Positions 5,920 through 12,270 of a stretch of DNA of 14,284 nucleotides are shown here, piece after piece (the stretch's first letter is position 1; each line of letters begins with the position of its first letter). Source of the DNA: DASZZV01 sp035544835 (lineage in GTDB: Bacteria > Acidobacteriota > Thermoanaerobaculia > Gp7-AA8); contig DASZZV010000392.1 of the NCBI GenBank assembly GCA_035544835.1, positions 1 to 14,284 of the forward strand, written 5' to 3'. Both the position numbers and the translations under genes were made by a program. The notes beneath the pieces are model-generated. The model did no database searches. It was not told where the DNA came from and worked only from the letters and a program-made list of their open reading frames with translations.

Positions 5920-6419
5920 TGAAGAGGCGATGGTTCTGGGCCATCGGCCTCGCCGCCGGCGTGGCCATCGGCTTCATCTTTTTGACGACCGGCAATCTGC
6001 GGCCTCTCGCGGCGCCGGCCGGTCCCGTTGCACGCGATGGGAGCCGCACGCCCCTTCCGACCGCCGGACGCAAACTCACGCTTCTTCATTTCTGGGCCAC
6101 GTGGTGCGTTCCCTGCCGCAGTGAGATTCCGGCGCTGGCCCGTTTCGCAGAGCGCCACGCCGGGGACGGCATTCGTGTGGTTGCCGTGGCCCAGGACAGG
6201 TCGTTTGCCGACGTCGACAGATTTTTCGGCCCCCCTGGCAAACACCTCGAGACCTTTCTCGATCCCGATGGACGCTACGGAGCGAGTCTGGCGGTGGAAG
6301 CGCTTCCCTGCACCATCGTCCTCGACGAGAGCGGAACTACGCTGGACCGTTACAACCTGTCGCTTGACTGGAATAACGTTCTGTTGGAACGGCAGATCGT
6401 GGCCTTAGCGAAACGCTGA
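5919..6419 (+). CDS. TlpA/ResA-like membrane-anchored thioredoxin
   Basis: A 166-residue thiol-disulfide oxidoreductase. MKRRW plus a hydrophobic segment (about 6-23) forms an uncleaved N-terminal anchor, placing the thioredoxin domain (about 45-166) outside the cytoplasmic membrane. The active site is WCVPC (62-66), in the context LHFWATWCVPCRSEIPALARF. The cis-proline is P130 in ALPCTIVLDESG; the residue after it is Cys 131, where Thr or Ser is usual. Such proteins reduce apocytochrome haem-binding cysteines or other periplasmic disulfides; a monohaem cytochrome is encoded 1.1 kb away on the other strand, but no direct link is shown. Start: ATG 5919 overlaps the upstream stop (TGATG). A GTG directly before it (5916) would add one residue; the choice is uncertain. 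Confidence 0.88.
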   Translation: MKRRWFWAIGLAAGVAIGFIFLTTGNLRPLAAPAGPVARDGSRTPLPTAGRKLTLLHFWATWCVPCRSEIPALARFAERHAGDGIRVVAVAQDRSFADVDRFFGPPGKHLETFLDPDGRYGASLAVEALPCTIVLDESGTTLDRYNLSLDWNNVLLERQIVALAKR

Positions 6420-6439
6420 AAAAGGTTCCGGATGTTTGC

Positions 6440-6463
6440 GTAGGGCCGCACGGCGTGCGGCCG
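6440..6463. repeat. Solo REP-like palindrome with GTAG foot
   Basis: GTAG (6440-6443) is followed directly by a perfect 8-bp stem GGCCGCAC/GTGCGGCC (6444-6451, 6455-6462) with a GGC loop. The GTAG foot next to a GC-rich palindrome is the classic REP layout. It lies in the 59-bp gap between two convergent genes and may also slow or end transcription, though there is no T-run. Confidence 0.7.
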
Positions 6464-6478
6464 GTACTCGTGACATTC

Positions 6479-7315
6479 CTACGTCACCGATGCGAGCTCG
6501 TTTCTCACGTTGCCCAGATCGAGGAGCATTTCCCGGGCTGTGGGATAGCGATCGTCGGCGTCTTTTGCCAGAGCACGCATAACAATCCGCTGCAGGCTCT
6601 CTGGCACGCCCTCCCGAGCCCCTGAGATCGGTGGCGGGTCGGCGCGAAGAATCTGATGAACCAGTTCCTGATTGGACGGACCGTCGAAGGGTGGAAAGCC
6701 GGTAAGCATCTCGTATATGACCACGCCGAGGCTGAAAAGATCTGTCCGGGGATCGACGCCCCATCCGAGAAGTTGCTCCGGGGCCAGGTAGTGGAGCGTT
6801 CCGATGACCGTGCCGGGGCTGGTCAGCCGTGCTACTTCGACCCCCGTCGGCCTCGTCAACTTGGCCAGACCAAAGTCGACCACTTTGATGGTCCGGTTCT
6901 CCGACACCATGATGTTCTCGGGCTTCACGTCGCGATGCACGATCCATTGCTCGTGTGCCGCGGAGAGGCCTCGAACGACACCGATGGCGACGCGAAGCAC
7001 CTGAGTGATCGGGATCTCGCTGAGAATGGAGGGACGGAGTGTTTCGCCGTCGATGTACTCGGTGGCCATGAAGTGACGGCCGCGATCCTGGCCGACCTCA
7101 TAGATGCTGACGATATTCGGGTGGTTCAGCATCGAGACCCATTCCGCCTCCTGCTGAAAGCGGCGGACGTGATCGCGATTCGATGTCAGATGGGGATGGA
7201 GTACCTTGAGGGCAACGAACCTTCCGTCCCGACGATCCTCGGCCAGATGAACCTCGGAGGCGGCGCCGGCGCCGAGCTGGCGAATGAGGCGATAGTGGCT
7301 GAGACTCTCTTCCAT
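6479..7315 (-). CDS. Soluble Hanks-type Ser/Thr protein kinase
   Basis: A 278-residue protein that is almost only kinase domain. Subdomain marks: Gly-loop LGAGAASEV (14-22), ATP-binding Lys in VALKVL (K37), Glu of helix C (E56), catalytic loop HRDVKPEN (127-134, D129), metal-binding DFG (147-149), activation segment with GTLHYLAPE (172-180), TDLFSLGVVIYEMLTG (191-206) and the distal Arg in DDRYPTA (R256). All catalytic residues are present, so it should be active. It lacks the transmembrane segment and sensor domain usual for bacterial PknB-type receptors, so it is cytosolic and its input is unknown. Start: ATG 7315, a few residues before the kinase fold; upstream residues in the open frame come from repeat element A copy 2. 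No Shine-Dalgarno. It converges with the TlpA-like gene and diverges from the HAD gene. Confidence 0.93.
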   Translation of the reverse strand: MEESLSHYRLIRQLGAGAASEVHLAEDRRDGRFVALKVLHPHLTSNRDHVRRFQQEAEWVSMLNHPNIVSIYEVGQDRGRHFMATEYIDGETLRPSILSEIPITQVLRVAIGVVRGLSAAHEQWIVHRDVKPENIMVSENRTIKVVDFGLAKLTRPTGVEVARLTSPGTVIGTLHYLAPEQLLGWGVDPRTDLFSLGVVIYEMLTGFPPFDGPSNQELVHQILRADPPPISGAREGVPESLQRIVMRALAKDADDRYPTAREMLLDLGNVRNELASVT

Positions 7316-7409
7316 TGGAATGCGCCGTTTGGACAACTTTATCGCAAAAGCATCGCAGGGTAGCGCAAATGCGCCCGTTTTGACGCGAGGTCCTTGTGAC
7401 GGTTCGCTT

Positions 7410-7534
7410 CTTGTGTGGCACAGGCACTGTTGCCTGTGTGTCGGCCGCCGAGGCCGACTTTCCTGTTGAGTTGCAGCAGGAACGCCGCGGCTCGACGCCG
7501 CGGCACACAGGCAAGAGTGCCTGTGCCACACAAG
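7410..7534. repeat. Palindromic element A, copy 2
   Basis: Outer inverted repeat of 31 bp with one mismatch (7410-7440 with 7504-7534). Each arm contains its own 8-bp stem-loop: CACAGGCA/TGCCTGTG at 7419-7438 (loop CTGT) and 7506-7525 (loop AGAG). The loop region holds three hairpins: GTCGGCC/GGCCGAC (7440-7458), TCCTGTTG/CAGCAGGA (7461-7481, one G-T pair) and GCCGCGGC/GCCGCGGC around TCGAC (7484-7504). The folded form is a cloverleaf. It is about 80% or more identical to copy 1 over the shared core and fills the divergent kinase/HAD spacer. Confidence 0.92.
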
Positions 7535-7580
7535 GACCTGGCTTGCACCCCGCGCAACCTTCCTGCACAGTCCCACTTCC

Positions 7581-8246
7581 ATGCCTTTCGACGCCATTGT
7601 CTTCGACTTCGACGAGACCCTCGTGAACCTCGAGCCTCAGCACATCCTGGCCTCTCAGCTGCTCAGCCGCGAGCGCGGCGACGACTACGACTCTCTTCCC
7701 GAAGAGATGCGGACACGGTCGGGCACGCGAGTCCTTGATGACGTTCGCGAGATGCGCGACTCCTTCGGCTGGACTGAATCGGTAGAGACCCTGCACGCGC
7801 GGCGCCGGGTTCTGTTCGACCAGGCCTGCCTTACTGATGACATCTCCGTCATGCCTGGTGCGATCGAGGCCGTCGAGAACGCGGCCCGGCTCGGATTTTC
7901 TCTGGCCATTGCATCCTCCGGTGACCACCCCTCGATCGAGTTGATTCTCGAGCGGCTCGGGATCCGCCGCCATTTTCGCGCCGTCGTGGGGGGCGAGGAT
8001 GTCCGTGCAGGAAAGCCCGATCCGGAGTCTTACCTGCGCGCTGCCGAGCTGCTCGCTACTCCTCCTTCGCGCTGCATCGCTGTCGAAGACTCGAGCGTTG
8101 GAGTTCGCGCCGCGAAAGCCGCAGAGATGTTCTGTATCGCCATACGCAATCCGCAGGCGCGCACGCGTCAGGATCTGTCTCTGGCCGATCTGGAGCTGGC
8201 CAGCATTCGGGATCTGCCGCTGGAGGCGTTGCGAGTAAGATTGTGA
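7581..8246 (+). CDS. HAD-superfamily hydrolase, phosphoglycolate phosphatase/beta-PGM-like
   Basis: A 221-residue cytosolic HAD phosphohydrolase. Motif I is DFDETL (9-14; D9 nucleophile, D11 acid/base), motif II is S112-S113 in AIASSGD, motif III is K145 in GKPDPESYLRAAE (with D147), and motif IV is E169-D170 in AVEDSSVGVRAAKAA. The helical cap between motifs I and II (about 18-88) puts it in subfamily IA. The AGKPDPE-Y and VEDS-GV-AA sequences are those of the beta-phosphoglucomutase/phosphatase branch. D11 is followed by Glu rather than the Gly of DxDGT, which favours phosphatase over mutase. The substrate is probably a small phosphorylated metabolite and cannot be named. Start: ATG 7581, directly before the first beta-strand. 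No Shine-Dalgarno is visible; element A copy 2 ends 46 bp upstream. Confidence 0.9.
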   Translation: MPFDAIVFDFDETLVNLEPQHILASQLLSRERGDDYDSLPEEMRTRSGTRVLDDVREMRDSFGWTESVETLHARRRVLFDQACLTDDISVMPGAIEAVENAARLGFSLAIASSGDHPSIELILERLGIRRHFRAVVGGEDVRAGKPDPESYLRAAELLATPPSRCIAVEDSSVGVRAAKAAEMFCIAIRNPQARTRQDLSLADLELASIRDLPLEALRVRL

Positions 8247-8293
8247 CCTTCGACTCCAGCGCGGCGTCGAAACAATGTCAACGCACGCACTTC

Positions 8294-8299
8294 AGGAGG
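8294..8299 (+). promoter_or_regulatory. Strong Shine-Dalgarno (AGGAGG) for ComEA-like gene
   Basis: AGGAGG lies 7 nt before ATG 8307 and fixes that start. It is the best ribosome-binding site in the window and shows that canonical initiation is used beside the genes lacking one. Confidence 0.85.
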
Positions 8300-8306
8300 C
8301 CTTTGC

Positions 8307-8720
8307 ATGAAGCAGTCAGCGCTCAGCCGTTTATCCATTTGCACAGCAGTCGTTCTTCTCTCCGCCAGCATGGGTATCGCCCAGGTCACGGCGACCAAAA
8401 CAACTACAAAGACAACGGCAAAATCGACCACGCCGGCGCCGAAAGCTGCGGCTGCTCCTGCCGCGAAACCCGCTCCAGCCCCGAAGGCCGCCCCAGCCGC
8501 GAAACCTGCGCCGAAGCCGGTTTCGAGCGAGACCTTGATCGATCTCAATACCGCGACGAAGGCCCAGCTCGAGGCACTGCCGGGAATCGGCACCACCTAC
8601 GCCGGGAAGATCATGGCCGGCCGCCCCTACAAGATGAAGACCGACCTCAAGACCCGGAAGATCATCCCCGCAGCCACGTACGAGAAGATCTCTGTAAAGG
8701 TGATCGCGAAACAGAAATAG
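8307..8720 (+). CDS. Secreted ComEA-like helix-hairpin-helix protein
   Basis: A 137-residue exported protein. Residues 1-25 form a signal peptide (MKQ, hydrophobic 9-21, likely cut after SMGIA-Q). Residues 27-72 are a Thr/Lys then Ala/Pro/Lys-rich low-complexity linker, which may be extended and basic. The C-terminal domain (about 74-137) is ComEA-like: LIDLNTATKAQLEALPGIG (77-95) followed by YAGKIMAGRPY (98-108) is the helix-hairpin-helix DNA-binding unit, and KTDLKTRKIIPAATYEKI (111-128) completes the family fold. ComEA proteins bind incoming DNA in the periplasm during natural transformation; many exported HhH proteins of this size have no proven role. The gene follows the HAD gene by 60 bp on the same strand and converges with the transglycosylase gene 15 bp downstream. 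Confidence 0.88.
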   Translation: MKQSALSRLSICTAVVLLSASMGIAQVTATKTTTKTTAKSTTPAPKAAAAPAAKPAPAPKAAPAAKPAPKPVSSETLIDLNTATKAQLEALPGIGTTYAGKIMAGRPYKMKTDLKTRKIIPAATYEKISVKVIAKQK

Positions 8721-8735
8721 ACAGAATGCCGGCCT

Positions 8736-9569
8736 TCAGAGCCGGTCTCTCTCCACGAGGTCGCCGGCTTTCTGAGCGGCGGCCGTCAGGAGCGTATTGG
8801 CGGCCAGGACGCGGGTCGAAAGGCGCAGCTCGAGCTGGTGCGTTGAGGTGTTGACCCGCTTGAGGTAGTCCTGCGTCTCCTTATAAGGTGGGACACCACC
8901 GTATTTGCGGACAACCGTTTCGCCGGCGTTGTAGGCGGCGAGCATCAGGGTCTGATCGCCGTCGAATTGGCGGGTGAGATATCGCAGATAACGGGCTCCG
9001 GCCCGAATGTTTTCCTTCGGGTCGTAGAGATCCTTCGCCCCCATCAGCTCGCCGGTGCTGGGGATGATCTGCATGAGCCCCATGGCGTTTCGATTCGAGC
9101 AGAGACGCGGGCGAAAATCCGATTCGGTCTTCACCACTGCCGCCAGCATTTCGGGCGACAGCTGATTCCGACTGGCCTCGGCATAGATCAGGGCGCCAAA
9201 CGGAATCTCGGTGCGGAAGAATTGCTGGCGGATACTTTCCAGCCTGAAGTGATCGATGGTCTTTGTTTGCCCAGCGAACTCGGCTCGAATCTGTGGCGTG
9301 ATCAGGGTCAACGGCCTCTCCACAGGCTTTCCGACGTCCATCGTTTTCGGTGCAACGAAGGCGCGGAGAGTATCGGTCGTGGCTTTCATCGGCAGCCCGA
9401 TGCCGGTGAAGGCCACCGTGGCGCTCAGCAGCGCCGCCCCATACCGATTCCGGAGGGCCTCTCTGACCCCGATGCGGTCGACCACCGGCCGTCGATGGAG
9501 TTGGCAGGCGCAGACGATTCGCCAGTCACGGGAGGTCTTACCACCGACATGGAATCGCAGGTCTGCCAT
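8736..9569 (-). CDS. Lytic murein transglycosylase (SLT family)
   Basis: A 277-residue protein with a C-terminal SLT domain (about 122-240). Key residues: catalytic E149 in VVKTESDFRP, GLMQIIPST (164-172), NIRAGARYL (187-195), AAYNAG (211-216) and PPYKETQDYLKRV (227-239). It should cleave the glycan strands of peptidoglycan, leaving 1,6-anhydro ends, in the periplasm. A hydrophobic stretch at about 43-58 (YGAALLSATVAFTGIG), preceded by Arg-rich sequence, looks like a signal peptide or anchor. That makes the first 34 residues of the ATG 9569 start suspicious; a GTG at 9485 (protein beginning VVDRIGVREALRNR) would give a conventional signal sequence. Neither start has a clear Shine-Dalgarno. 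The gene is divergent from the transporter operon across a 243-bp spacer. Confidence 0.85.
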   Translation of the reverse strand: MADLRFHVGGKTSRDWRIVCACQLHRRPVVDRIGVREALRNRYGAALLSATVAFTGIGLPMKATTDTLRAFVAPKTMDVGKPVERPLTLITPQIRAEFAGQTKTIDHFRLESIRQQFFRTEIPFGALIYAEASRNQLSPEMLAAVVKTESDFRPRLCSNRNAMGLMQIIPSTGELMGAKDLYDPKENIRAGARYLRYLTRQFDGDQTLMLAAYNAGETVVRKYGGVPPYKETQDYLKRVNTSTHQLELRLSTRVLAANTLLTAAAQKAGDLVERDRL

Positions 9570-9694
9570 TTTCAAAGTCGATCGGTCGTTCGTTGCCACG
9601 TTTGGCAAACAAAGGCAAGAACCGAACCATTCAGGTTGTGGTTTCTGCCAACTCGCTCCAGGATCAGAAGATCTAATTCCCCGAACGGTCGAAC

Positions 9695-9742
9695 CTGCCG
9701 CGGGCAGAACGTCAGAACCTGATCTAAAAACCTCCGTATAAG
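9695..9742 (+). promoter_or_regulatory. Candidate promoter/operator region of transporter operon
   Basis: The spacer before the membrane-fusion gene contains a TATAAG hexamer (9737-9742) about 70 nt before the ATG. Upstream are a 5-bp palindrome CTGCC/GGCAG (9695-9707) and a direct repeat CAGAAC-GT-CAGAAC (9705-9718). These could be a -10 and an operator, but no -35 match is present and nothing else supports it. Confidence 0.25.
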
Positions 9743-9812
9743 GGAAGTGCCCGCCTTCGACGATGTCGGCGCGGACGAAGATCCCGGCTCGTCGCCGCCA
9801 AGGAGTCACTCG

Positions 9813-11051
9813 ATGAAAAGGTCTACCAAGATCGGTATTGGGGTCGTTGCGGTTCTGATCGTGATTGTTGCCGCCGGTTACGTGGCGAAAGGAAAAGATC
9901 GCAACGTTCCCAGCGTGACGGTCGACAAAGTCAATCGTACGGACCTCATCAGCAAGGTGACGGCAAACGGGAAGATCCAGGCGAAACGGAAAGTCGATCT
10001 CTCTGCGAACGTGATGGGGCAGATCATCAACCTGGCCGTGCGTGAGGGCGACCTCGTGCACCGGAACGATTTCCTCCTCCAGATCGACAAAGCGCAACTG
10101 GCGGCATCGGCCGCAGGCGCCGAGCAGTCGGTGAATGCCCTGATGCAGGATCGGGAAGCCGCGCGCGCATCAGCCCAGGAGGCTCGCAGCAGCTACGATC
10201 GAGCCAGGCGAAGTTTCGACAACAAGTTGATCTCTCAGAGCGAACTGGACAAGGCCCGCGCCGCGGTGGCCTCGGCCGAAGCCAGTGGCTCCGCCATCGA
10301 GAGTCGCATCCAACAAGGCCGCGCGGCCCTGATGGGAGCTCGCGATACACTCTCCAAGACAACCATTCGTTCACCGATGGATGGCCTCGTGACACGGCTG
10401 CCGGTTGAAGAGGGCGAAGTTGCCGTGATCGGCACCATGAACAATGCCGGTACCGTTCTGATGACGATCTCGGACATGAGCGAAGTTGAAGCGGTCATGG
10501 AAGTCGATGAGACCGACGTGCCGACGGTGAGAGTCGGACAGAAGGCCAGTGTCACCGTTGACGCTTACCCGAATCAGACCTTCAGCGGTGTCGTGACCGA
10601 GGTCGGCTCCAGTCCGGTGACGAAAACCGGCGTGAGTGGAACGGAAGCGGTGAACTTCGAGGTGAAGATTCAGCTCGACCATCCCCCGGCCAACATCCGT
10701 CCCGGCTTCTCGGTGTCCGCTGAGATCAACACCGGATCGCGCAACGGCGTGGTCGCGATTCCGATCCAGGCTTTGGTGGTCCGTGAGAAGCCTTCCGGCA
10801 AGCCTCAGGGAAAACCGGCCGAGGAGGAAGGTGCCTATACGTTCGACCGGGCCGCGAACAAGGTGAAGTTCGTGCCTGTCAAGACCGGAATCACCGGAGA
10901 GACGGCCATCGAGATCACCAGCGGATTGAGTCCGGGTGCAGAGATCGTGACCGGACCATTCAAGGTGCTGCGCGATATCAAGGACGGCGACAAAGTGAAG
11001 CTGGAAAAACCGAAGGGCAAGGACGGCGACAAGAAACCGCAGGGCTCCTGA
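9813..11051 (+). CDS. Membrane-fusion (HlyD/MacA-like) periplasmic adaptor
   Basis: A 412-residue adaptor protein. Residues 5-24 form one N-terminal membrane anchor. The first lipoyl half (about 60-92, VDLSANVMGQIINLAVREGD) is followed by a long Ala/Glu/Arg-rich coiled coil (about 95-182), the second lipoyl half (TTIRSPMDGLVTRLPVEEGE, 183-202), a beta-barrel (about 225-310) and a membrane-proximal domain to 395. The C-terminal tail is Lys/Gly-rich. This is the MacA/RND-adaptor fold that links an inner-membrane transporter to an outer-membrane channel. Start: ATG 9813 has AGGAG (9801-9805) 7 nt upstream; the longer frame to 9747 is not supported. It is the first gene of a three-gene set with two permeases, 4 bp before the first of them. 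An outer-membrane partner is not in the window. Confidence 0.93.
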   Translation: MKRSTKIGIGVVAVLIVIVAAGYVAKGKDRNVPSVTVDKVNRTDLISKVTANGKIQAKRKVDLSANVMGQIINLAVREGDLVHRNDFLLQIDKAQLAASAAGAEQSVNALMQDREAARASAQEARSSYDRARRSFDNKLISQSELDKARAAVASAEASGSAIESRIQQGRAALMGARDTLSKTTIRSPMDGLVTRLPVEEGEVAVIGTMNNAGTVLMTISDMSEVEAVMEVDETDVPTVRVGQKASVTVDAYPNQTFSGVVTEVGSSPVTKTGVSGTEAVNFEVKIQLDHPPANIRPGFSVSAEINTGSRNGVVAIPIQALVVREKPSGKPQGKPAEEEGAYTFDRAANKVKFVPVKTGITGETAIEITSGLSPGAEIVTGPFKVLRDIKDGDKVKLEKPKGKDGDKKPQGS

Positions 11052-11055
11052 CATC

Positions 11056-12270
11056 ATGGAAACCCTTCGAATCGCCATCGGTGCTCTGCGCGCTCACAAG
11101 CTGCGCAGCTTTCTGACTCTGCTCGGCGTGATCATCGGAGTCATGACCGTCATCAGTGTCATCTCCATCATCGCCGGGTTGAACAGCTACATCGCCGAGA
11201 AGGTCTTCCAGCTCAATCCCGACGTTTTCATTGCCACGCAGTTCGGGATCATCACCAGCCGCGAAGACTTTCTCGAAGCGGTCAAGCGCAAAAAGATCGA
11301 CGAGCACGACCTGCAGGCCATCGAGCAGCACTGTTCGCGTTGTGCCATGGTCGGCTCGAGTCTGCAGACGCGGATGCCGGTGAAGTATGCCAACCAGCGT
11401 ATGAGCGATGTTCGCACCTCCGGAACGAGCGCCAACATGGTCGTGCTCAACAACCTCGATCTCGAGGCCGGACGTTACTTCACCGAGACCGAGCAGCAGC
11501 ATTCCGCGCTGGTGGCGGTGATCGGCGCCGGATTGCAGGAGGAGCTTTTCGAAAAGCTCGATCCCATCGGTCGGAAGGTGTCTTTGAACGGTCACCCCAT
11601 GAAAGTCATCGGTCTCCTGAAGAAACAGGGCTCGGTCCTCGGGCAGAACCAGGACAACCAGATCTTCATCCCCATCTCCACTTTTGAAAAGACCTTCGGC
11701 GCACGCCGGAGCATCGACGTGTTCATCCGCAACGCCGGCGGGATCGCCGATATGGACGCGGCGGAAGATGAGGTGAGAACGATTCTGCGGTCGCGCCGCC
11801 ATACCTCGTTCGGTGCGAAAGACCCCTTCTCGTTCGTGTCGGGAGAGGCGCTGCAGAAAGTGTGGAAGAACATCTCGGCGGGAGCGTTCGCGCTGATGTT
11901 GTTCATCTCCGGAATCTCTCTGGTGGTTGGAGGAATCGTAATCACCAACATCATGCTGGTGTCGGTCATCGAGCGAACCCGCGAGATCGGGATTCGCCGC
12001 GCTATTGGAGCGCGCAGTCGCGACATTCAGCTGCAGTTCCTCGTCGAAGCGATGCTCCTGTCACTCATCGGAGGTGTCATCGGCGTTCTGCTCGGCATCC
12101 TCATCGCCAAAGGAATTGCCTTCTTCTTCCCGCTGCCGACGCTGGTTCGGCCGATTCACGTGGTCGCTGGAATTCTCGTTGCGCTGGTGACCGGAGTCCT
12201 CTCCGGTTTCTTCCCGGCACGAAAAGCTGCCCGACTGGTTCCCGTGGAGGCACTCCGCTTTGAATCGTGA
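11056..12270 (+). CDS. MacB/FtsX-type ABC transporter permease 1
   Basis: A 404-residue permease without an ATPase domain. TM1 lies at about 18-42, after the amphipathic HKLRSFLTLLGVIIGV start typical of MacB. The periplasmic MacB-PCD domain spans about 43-272. TM2 (276-304), TM3 (330-357) and TM4 (366-386) follow. The cytoplasmic coupling segment SVIERTREIGIRRAIGAR (303-320) and the C-terminal PARKAARLVPVEALR (387-401) are the usual contact and end motifs. Such permeases drive mechanotransmission through an adaptor for export of peptides, lipoproteins or drugs; the substrate is not predictable. It follows the adaptor gene by 4 bp with only a weak upstream purine tract. The gene for the ATP-binding subunit, normally between adaptor and permeases, is absent here. 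Confidence 0.92.
   Translation: METLRIAIGALRAHKLRSFLTLLGVIIGVMTVISVISIIAGLNSYIAEKVFQLNPDVFIATQFGIITSREDFLEAVKRKKIDEHDLQAIEQHCSRCAMVGSSLQTRMPVKYANQRMSDVRTSGTSANMVVLNNLDLEAGRYFTETEQQHSALVAVIGAGLQEELFEKLDPIGRKVSLNGHPMKVIGLLKKQGSVLGQNQDNQIFIPISTFEKTFGARRSIDVFIRNAGGIADMDAAEDEVRTILRSRRHTSFGAKDPFSFVSGEALQKVWKNISAGAFALMLFISGISLVVGGIVITNIMLVSVIERTREIGIRRAIGARSRDIQLQFLVEAMLLSLIGGVIGVLLGILIAKGIAFFFPLPTLVRPIHVVAGILVALVTGVLSGFFPARKAARLVPVEALRFES
12246..12250 (+). promoter_or_regulatory. Shine-Dalgarno (GGAGG) inside permease 1, for TTG start of permease 2
   Basis: GGAGG within the last codons of permease 1 lies 9 nt before TTG 12260 and supports that non-ATG start. Confidence 0.55.

Noticed and set aside
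7410..7534. Cloverleaf as a tRNA gene
   Set aside because: No tRNA T-loop consensus, anticodon arm or 7-bp acceptor stem; the outer stem is 31 bp.
8729..8745. CCGGC/GCCGG hairpin as terminator for the convergent ComEA-like and transglycosylase genes
   Set aside because: Only 5 bp with a 7-nt loop and no T-run; it also spans the transglycosylase stop codon.
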